Assembly: GCA_030054275.1 (NCBI GenBank)
Contig: JASGCF010000049.1
Span: 1 to 9,448, forward strand
Direction: 5' to 3'
Source: Limnohabitans sp.
GTDB lineage: Bacteria; Planctomycetota; Phycisphaerae; Phycisphaerales; SM1A02
Length of the DNA: 9,448 nucleotides
Position 1 is the stretch's first letter. Each line of letters starts with the position of its first letter. The notes beneath the pieces are model-generated. The model did no database searches. It was not told the DNA's origin and worked only from the letters and a program-made list of their open reading frames with translations. Position numbers and translations under genes: made by a program. Positions 6,091 through 9,448 of the stretch are shown one piece after another.

Positions 6091-6117
6091 TCAAGAAGAC
6101 TCTGACACCGTGTGGGA
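6086..6117 (-). promoter_or_regulatory. bipartite element, copy 2 (candidate rpsP promoter or operator)
   Basis: On the minus strand TCCCACACGG (6117-6108), a 10-base spacer and TTCTTGAGTTCG (6097-6086) lie 50-81 bases upstream of the rpsP ATG. Both blocks are identical to those upstream of the NTF2-like gene at 2264-2232. The rest of the 229-bp gap to the M50 gene holds no clear gene or further motif. Confidence 0.5.
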
Positions 6118-6245
6118 CGGGAGTGACCGTCGTGCGCGGCGTCTTCGGCTCGCGGTTGCGAATCGGGAAAGGTAGAGGAAACGGCGGGGCGATGCAATCG
6201 GCGCGCGGGTTGCGCAGCCGACAAGGCGGTGGCTTCGGGCCATAA

Positions 6246-6262
6246 CTCGCGAAGTTCGCGAG
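6246..6262 (-). terminator. palindromic hairpin after the M50 gene
   Basis: CTCGCGAA and TTCGCGAG flank one central base, giving a 17-bp palindrome that begins three bases after the stop of the M50 gene. Folded as RNA it gives a 7-bp stem with a three-base loop. On the minus strand only TTA follows, so it is a weak terminator or a 3'-end stabiliser rather than a full intrinsic terminator. Confidence 0.4.
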
Positions 6263-6265
6263 GAA

Positions 6266-6952
6266 CTAACCCTGCGTCAGTCCAGCGAGGCCAGCAACCA
6301 CACCGGCCCACGCCATACCAGCGACTTCAGCCGCGCCACCAAGCAACCCCGCGATCCCTGAGAACATCGCCACCAACACGATGAAGAGCCCGATGCCTTG
6401 AACGCGCGGATCGTGCATCCATCGGTAGTAGGTGCGCGAGAATCCAGCAACCACGCTCGCGCCGTCGAAGGGCGGCACGGGAAGCATGTTGAAGAGCGCG
6501 AGAAGGCCGTTGAGCGAGCCGCCGATGACGGCGAACTGAAACGCTCGACGCATGGGTGAATCAATCTCTGGATCCAGATCACTCAGGCCCGCGATGAGTC
6601 CGACTGCGGTCCAACACAGGAACGCGAGGAGGACATTCATCGCAGGTCCAGCGCCCGAGACAACGATGCGACCGCGTCGTCCCCATCGATAGTTTCCGGG
6701 GTTCGTGGGCATGCTGCCCCATGCAATGCCAACAAGCAACAGGCACACAAGCGAGTACACGCCCATGTGCACGAGCGGATTTGGTGTCATGCGGCCGTAG
6801 ACGCGCGGCGTGTCATCGCCCTGCCAAATCGCGGCCCAACCGTGCGCAAGTTCGTGCAATGTGATCGAAGCAACTGCCCAGAACACAAACGACGCTGCTC
6901 CGACGAAGCCCATCGAGTTGTAGATACCGAAGATGCCGATGTCGTCAAGCAT
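6266..6952 (-). CDS. site-2 protease-type (M50) membrane metalloprotease
   Basis: This is a 228-residue polytopic membrane protein of the M50 family. The zinc motif HExxH is seen at His33-Glu34-x2-His37 in the first membrane segment. The third ligand lies in NMLPVPPFDG (Asn155 to Asp163-Gly164), the NxxPxxPxDG motif of the family. Between them SGAGPAMN (99-106) is the G-x-N loop common to these proteins. About five to six hydrophobic segments can be counted. There is no PDZ or CBS domain, so it belongs to the minimal group, whose substrates are mostly unknown; classical members cleave anti-sigma factors or membrane regulators within the bilayer. AGGAGAGA lies about eight to eleven bases before the ATG. 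It starts 24 bases after the amidohydrolase stop and probably shares its transcript. A palindrome follows its stop. Confidence 0.9.
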   Translation of the reverse strand: MLDDIGIFGIYNSMGFVGAASFVFWAVASITLHELAHGWAAIWQGDDTPRVYGRMTPNPLVHMGVYSLVCLLLVGIAWGSMPTNPGNYRWGRRGRIVVSGAGPAMNVLLAFLCWTAVGLIAGLSDLDPEIDSPMRRAFQFAVIGGSLNGLLALFNMLPVPPFDGASVVAGFSRTYYRWMHDPRVQGIGLFIVLVAMFSGIAGLLGGAAEVAGMAWAGVVAGLAGLTQG

Positions 6953-6976
6953 GATGGAGCTCTCTCCTTGCGCGGG

Positions 6977-8539
6977 TCACAGCATAGATGAAGTTGCGTG
7001 GACTTCGCGGCCATCGACCATCGTGGCAACAACCTTGGGCATCTCGCGCGTCCAATCGATTTCAAAGGGCGAGCGGTCAAGAATGACGAGGTCGGCTGCT
7101 CGGCCCTCACGCAGTACTCCGCCAGGAAACCCCAGCATTTCCGCGGGAACGCGCGTGTACGCCGCAAGTGCTGCGTCCACTGAAATCGAGTGCTCGGTTG
7201 CGAATGGGCGACCGTCGAGATCAAGGCCTGTGACGGCCGCTTTGATTCCAAGCAGCGGATCGGGCGACACAATCGGCCAGTCGCTGCCGAAGGCAAGTCG
7301 TGCGCCGTGCGCGAGCAGTGCGCGGAACGCAAAGAAGCGTTCGATGCGCGCGTGGCCAAGTCGCGCGATCGCTTGGCGCGCGTCGTCTGCTTTGTGCAAA
7401 GGCTGCATACTCGCGAAGCGGCCAGCGAGGCGCGGGACATCTTCGCGCGCGAGCGTTTGCATATGTTCAAGTCGCGGCGCGGGGTGGTCGGCGCACGCAT
7501 CGCAAGCATCGAGAAGCGTGCGCGCAGCGCGATCGCCAATCGCATGGACACTCGGCGAAAGCCCGAGTTTTTGCACGGCGCGCATCCATGCTGCGAGTTC
7601 ACCGCGCAGTGTGTGCTCCATCGCGAGACCGTCGGTGTAAGGCGCGTCGCTGTAGGGCTCAAGCATCCACGCTGTGCGCGAACCCAGTGTTCCGTCGGCG
7701 AAACTCTTCATGCCGATGATTTCGAAGAACGGATGTCCGGCGCGCGCTTCGGCGGGCAAGGTGGGCGGTGTGTCGAGCGGCCAATCGCGATCAAGCACGG
7801 TTGCCTTGACGCGGAAGGTCAGCCGCTCAAGTAATGGGAGATAGACATCCCGAATGTCACGGAGGTACTCCATCGAGCCACCGCCCGCGAGGCCAAGCGA
7901 GTGGAGATACGCGCACGCTTTCGCAAGATTTGCGCGCTTCGCAGCGATCGAGGGCTCGGGAATAGCGGGAATCACGCGCTTCCACGCTGCTTGCTCGCGG
8001 AAAATACCGCGTGAAACTTCGATTTCGCCGCCTGCGATCGGTGTGATGTCAAGAAGCGCGAGTGCGGCGCGATTCACGACGCACGCATGTTGATCCATGC
8101 GCCACGCGACGGCGGGGCGGTCGCCAGCAGCTTGAAGCCACGAGAGATCGGGTGCTTCGCCGCGCCAATCGGATTCGTTCCAACCGAACGCAATGAGCCA
8201 CGCGTTCGGGTCGGTCGCATCAAGCGTTGCCGCGTGTTGTGCGATGCGCGCTTCGAATTCGTCGCGCGACGCGCAGCCAGAAAGGTCACATTGAGCAAGC
8301 GTGGCCGCGCCAAGAGTCACATGAAGGTGCGCGTCGAGAAAGGCGGGGCAGACAAATCGCCCGTGGAGGTCGATCACTGCGGGCGCGTTCGTATCTCGCT
8401 GTGATACGAGAGAGAGCGCCTGCCCATCGACCGCGGTCACTCGACCGTGTTCCATGGCCATCGCGGTTGCGAATGGACGCGCTGGGTCGGCAGTCCAAAA
8501 CCTTCCGTTGCGAAGAATCGTGAGGCGCGTTTCTGCCAT
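6977..8539 (-). CDS. YtcJ-like amidohydrolase (amidohydrolase family 3)
   Basis: This is a 520-residue metal-dependent hydrolase of the YtcJ/amidohydrolase-3 group, with a TIM barrel flanked by a split beta-sandwich formed by both termini. Metal-site features are His71-x-His73 in FLDAHLH, Lys278 (the residue usually carbamylated) in MKSFADGTLGSRTAW, His332 in VHAIGDRA, His359 in RLEHMQ, and Asp420 in FGSDWPI. The sandwich returns at the C-terminus with GRAADLVILDRSPFEI. The family hydrolyses N-acyl or exocyclic amide bonds; the substrate cannot be read here. No signal peptide is visible, so it is probably cytoplasmic. The family's usual 'T-x-H-D' strand after helix 4 is replaced by LAGGGSM near 217-223. 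The ATG at 8539 is chosen over a TTG two codons earlier; there is no Shine-Dalgarno. It is divergent from the lipoprotein gene with only 26 bases between starts. Confidence 0.9.
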   Translation of the reverse strand: MAETRLTILRNGRFWTADPARPFATAMAMEHGRVTAVDGQALSLVSQRDTNAPAVIDLHGRFVCPAFLDAHLHVTLGAATLAQCDLSGCASRDEFEARIAQHAATLDATDPNAWLIAFGWNESDWRGEAPDLSWLQAAGDRPAVAWRMDQHACVVNRAALALLDITPIAGGEIEVSRGIFREQAAWKRVIPAIPEPSIAAKRANLAKACAYLHSLGLAGGGSMEYLRDIRDVYLPLLERLTFRVKATVLDRDWPLDTPPTLPAEARAGHPFFEIIGMKSFADGTLGSRTAWMLEPYSDAPYTDGLAMEHTLRGELAAWMRAVQKLGLSPSVHAIGDRAARTLLDACDACADHPAPRLEHMQTLAREDVPRLAGRFASMQPLHKADDARQAIARLGHARIERFFAFRALLAHGARLAFGSDWPIVSPDPLLGIKAAVTGLDLDGRPFATEHSISVDAALAAYTRVPAEMLGFPGGVLREGRAADLVILDRSPFEIDWTREMPKVVATMVDGREVHATSSML

Positions 8540-8544
8540 GAGCA

Positions 8545-8565
8545 AGGGGCTATGCTACGGCCCCT
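8545..8565. promoter_or_regulatory. inverted repeat in a divergent spacer, candidate two-way promoter/operator
   Basis: AGGGGC and GCCCCT flank nine bases, filling nearly all of the 26 bases between the two divergent ATGs. The core reads TATGCT on the plus strand and TAGCAT on the minus strand, each matching four of six -10 consensus bases. Each would give a transcript with a leader of only a few bases. No -35 match is seen on either side, which would lie inside the genes. Confidence 0.4.
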
Positions 8566-9348
8566 ATGAAACGAATGCTCTGCACGCACCGTGCTTTTTC
8601 GCGCGCTCTTGACTTGCGTCCTACGCGGTCCCTACGCGTCTCACTCATCCTCACATGCTGTGCCAGTGCGAGCCTCTGTGGTTGCGGCGAAACACCAGCA
8701 CCACAACTTCCGGAACCAATCGTTTCATCGGGTACCTCATCCGTTGGAAGCAGTGGAGGAAGCGCGCGAGTTGCGTCGGATCAGGCCGCGACAGCGTCGG
8801 CTCCGACCGCAAGTTCTCCGAAGGCCGCAGCAGCGGCCGCCGTGGACACGAGCGCGTGGAAAACTTCAGGAAGTGCAGACGACCCGACCGTTGTTGAGGT
8901 TGCTGGATTGCGCGCGCCTAAGCCAGCCGAGTGGATTTGGACCAAGCCAACTGTTCAGTTCCGGACGCTGCAATACGCAGTGCCCGGCGAAGGTGACTCG
9001 ACGAAGCAGGCCGAGTTGATCGTGAGCGTGTTTCTTGCCGGCGACGGTGGTCCGCTCGACGCGAACATCGAGCGTTGGCGGGGCCAGTTTCGCGTCGGCG
9101 AGAAGGCGCCCGAAGCAAAGCGAACGCAGAAGCAGATCGGTCCGCTGAAGGTCGAACTTGTTGAACTTGAAGGCGAGTATCTCGCGATGGGTGCACCAGC
9201 TCCGAAGAAGGATCAGATGCAACTTGCCGCGATTGTGCAAGCATCTGGTCGTAATGTCTTCTTCCGCATCATTGGTCCGAAGGAAACCATTGAGAAGAAC
9301 CGATCCGACTTCATGAAGATGATCGACGGCCTAATGCCTGCCGATTGA
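8566..9348 (+). CDS. putative secreted lipoprotein of unknown function
   Basis: The 260-residue product begins with a basic N-region and a hydrophobic stretch (about residues 25-38). It ends in the lipobox-like LCGC with Cys40 as the likely lipidated residue, followed by GETPAPQ. Residues 50-95 are a Ser/Ala/Gly-rich linker, as in proteins that stand off from a membrane. From about 105 to 260 there is a compact domain with strands around residues 118-165 and a 'PLDANIERWRGQF' helix; it ends in a helix near KNRSDFMKMIDGLM. I do not recognise this domain. The N-region is long; an in-frame TTG at 8614 would give a more typical signal length, so the start is uncertain. No Shine-Dalgarno precedes either start. 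It is a single-gene transcript, divergent from the amidohydrolase, with a strong terminator 47 bases after the stop. Confidence 0.75.
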   Translation: MKRMLCTHRAFSRALDLRPTRSLRVSLILTCCASASLCGCGETPAPQLPEPIVSSGTSSVGSSGGSARVASDQAATASAPTASSPKAAAAAAVDTSAWKTSGSADDPTVVEVAGLRAPKPAEWIWTKPTVQFRTLQYAVPGEGDSTKQAELIVSVFLAGDGGPLDANIERWRGQFRVGEKAPEAKRTQKQIGPLKVELVELEGEYLAMGAPAPKKDQMQLAAIVQASGRNVFFRIIGPKETIEKNRSDFMKMIDGLMPAD

Positions 9349-9395
9349 GGCAGTGAGGTCGTCGAAGCCAACAATGAGCATGGGCCACCAATGAG

Positions 9396-9434
9396 AACGG
9401 CCGTGCGATTTGCGCGCACGGCCGTTTTGGTTTT
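9396..9434 (+). terminator. strong intrinsic terminator after the lipoprotein gene
   Basis: AACGGCCGTGCG and CGCACGGCCGTT form a perfect 12-bp GC-rich stem around a seven-base loop, followed by TT, GG and TTTT. It stands 47 bases after the lipoprotein stop and shows the classic hairpin plus T-rich tail on the plus strand. Confidence 0.88.
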
Positions 9435-9448
9435 CATGTGTTGTTGGC

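Noticed and set aside
6787..7662. A 291-codon minus-strand frame across the amidohydrolase/M50 junction
   Set aside because: It is out of frame with two well-recognised genes and covers their junction; the product is Arg/Ser-rich with no domain.
7190..7834. A 214-codon plus-strand frame inside the amidohydrolase
   Set aside because: Antisense shadow of conserved amidohydrolase sequence, with no ribosome site or family pattern.
9213..9437. A small minus-strand frame at the right end
   Set aside because: It is made of the terminator read backwards and the antisense of the lipoprotein gene.

Overview
This 9.4-kb window is ordinary, densely coded bacterial chromosome with high GC by eye. It holds ten protein-coding genes, no RNA genes, no CRISPR array and no mobile element. 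The gene families, the rpsP-trmD-rplS cluster without rimM, several starts without a Shine-Dalgarno (SD) site, and the style of the hypothetical proteins fit a planctomycete-like bacterium, perhaps of the Phycisphaerae. That placement is inference from gene content and was not tested against any database.

Layout, left to right. Positions 79-1494 (+) encode a multi-membrane-span CPBP-family intramembrane protease with an N-terminal extracytoplasmic region. It converges on 2190-1597 (-), an NTF2/SnoaL-like protein with a lysine/alanine-rich tail, and a 9-bp hairpin lies between them. Next come 2977-2306 (-), an HNH endonuclease; 3877-3161 (-), an unrecognised protein with a weak TIM-barrel flavour; and 4240-3878 (-), QueD. 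The stop of queD abuts the GTG of the unrecognised gene. A strong intrinsic terminator at 4300-4261 separates queD from the ribosomal operon rplS (4794-4387), trmD (5695-4805) and rpsP (6036-5773), read right to left as rpsP-trmD-rplS. Upstream are 6952-6266 (-), a site-2-type (M50) membrane metalloprotease, and 8539-6977 (-), a YtcJ-like amidohydrolase, 24 nt apart and probably co-transcribed. Positions 8566-9348 (+) encode a lipoprotein read divergently from the amidohydrolase, ending in a strong terminator at 9396-9434. No gap exceeds 300 bases; the longest is 6037-6265.

How the genes relate. The rpsP-trmD-rplS operon couples two ribosomal proteins with the tRNA m1G37 methyltransferase. 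QueD belongs to queuosine/7-deazaguanine synthesis. The two membrane proteases are unrelated families and are not adjacent. I see no evidence for a new multi-gene system. The most interesting signal is non-coding: a bipartite repeat (10 bp plus 12 bp, 10-11 bp spacing) occurs in the same orientation 40-80 nt upstream of both rpsP and the NTF2-like gene, which suggests a shared promoter or operator. A second point is the 26-bp divergent spacer at 8540-8565, which consists almost entirely of an inverted repeat around a -10-like core.
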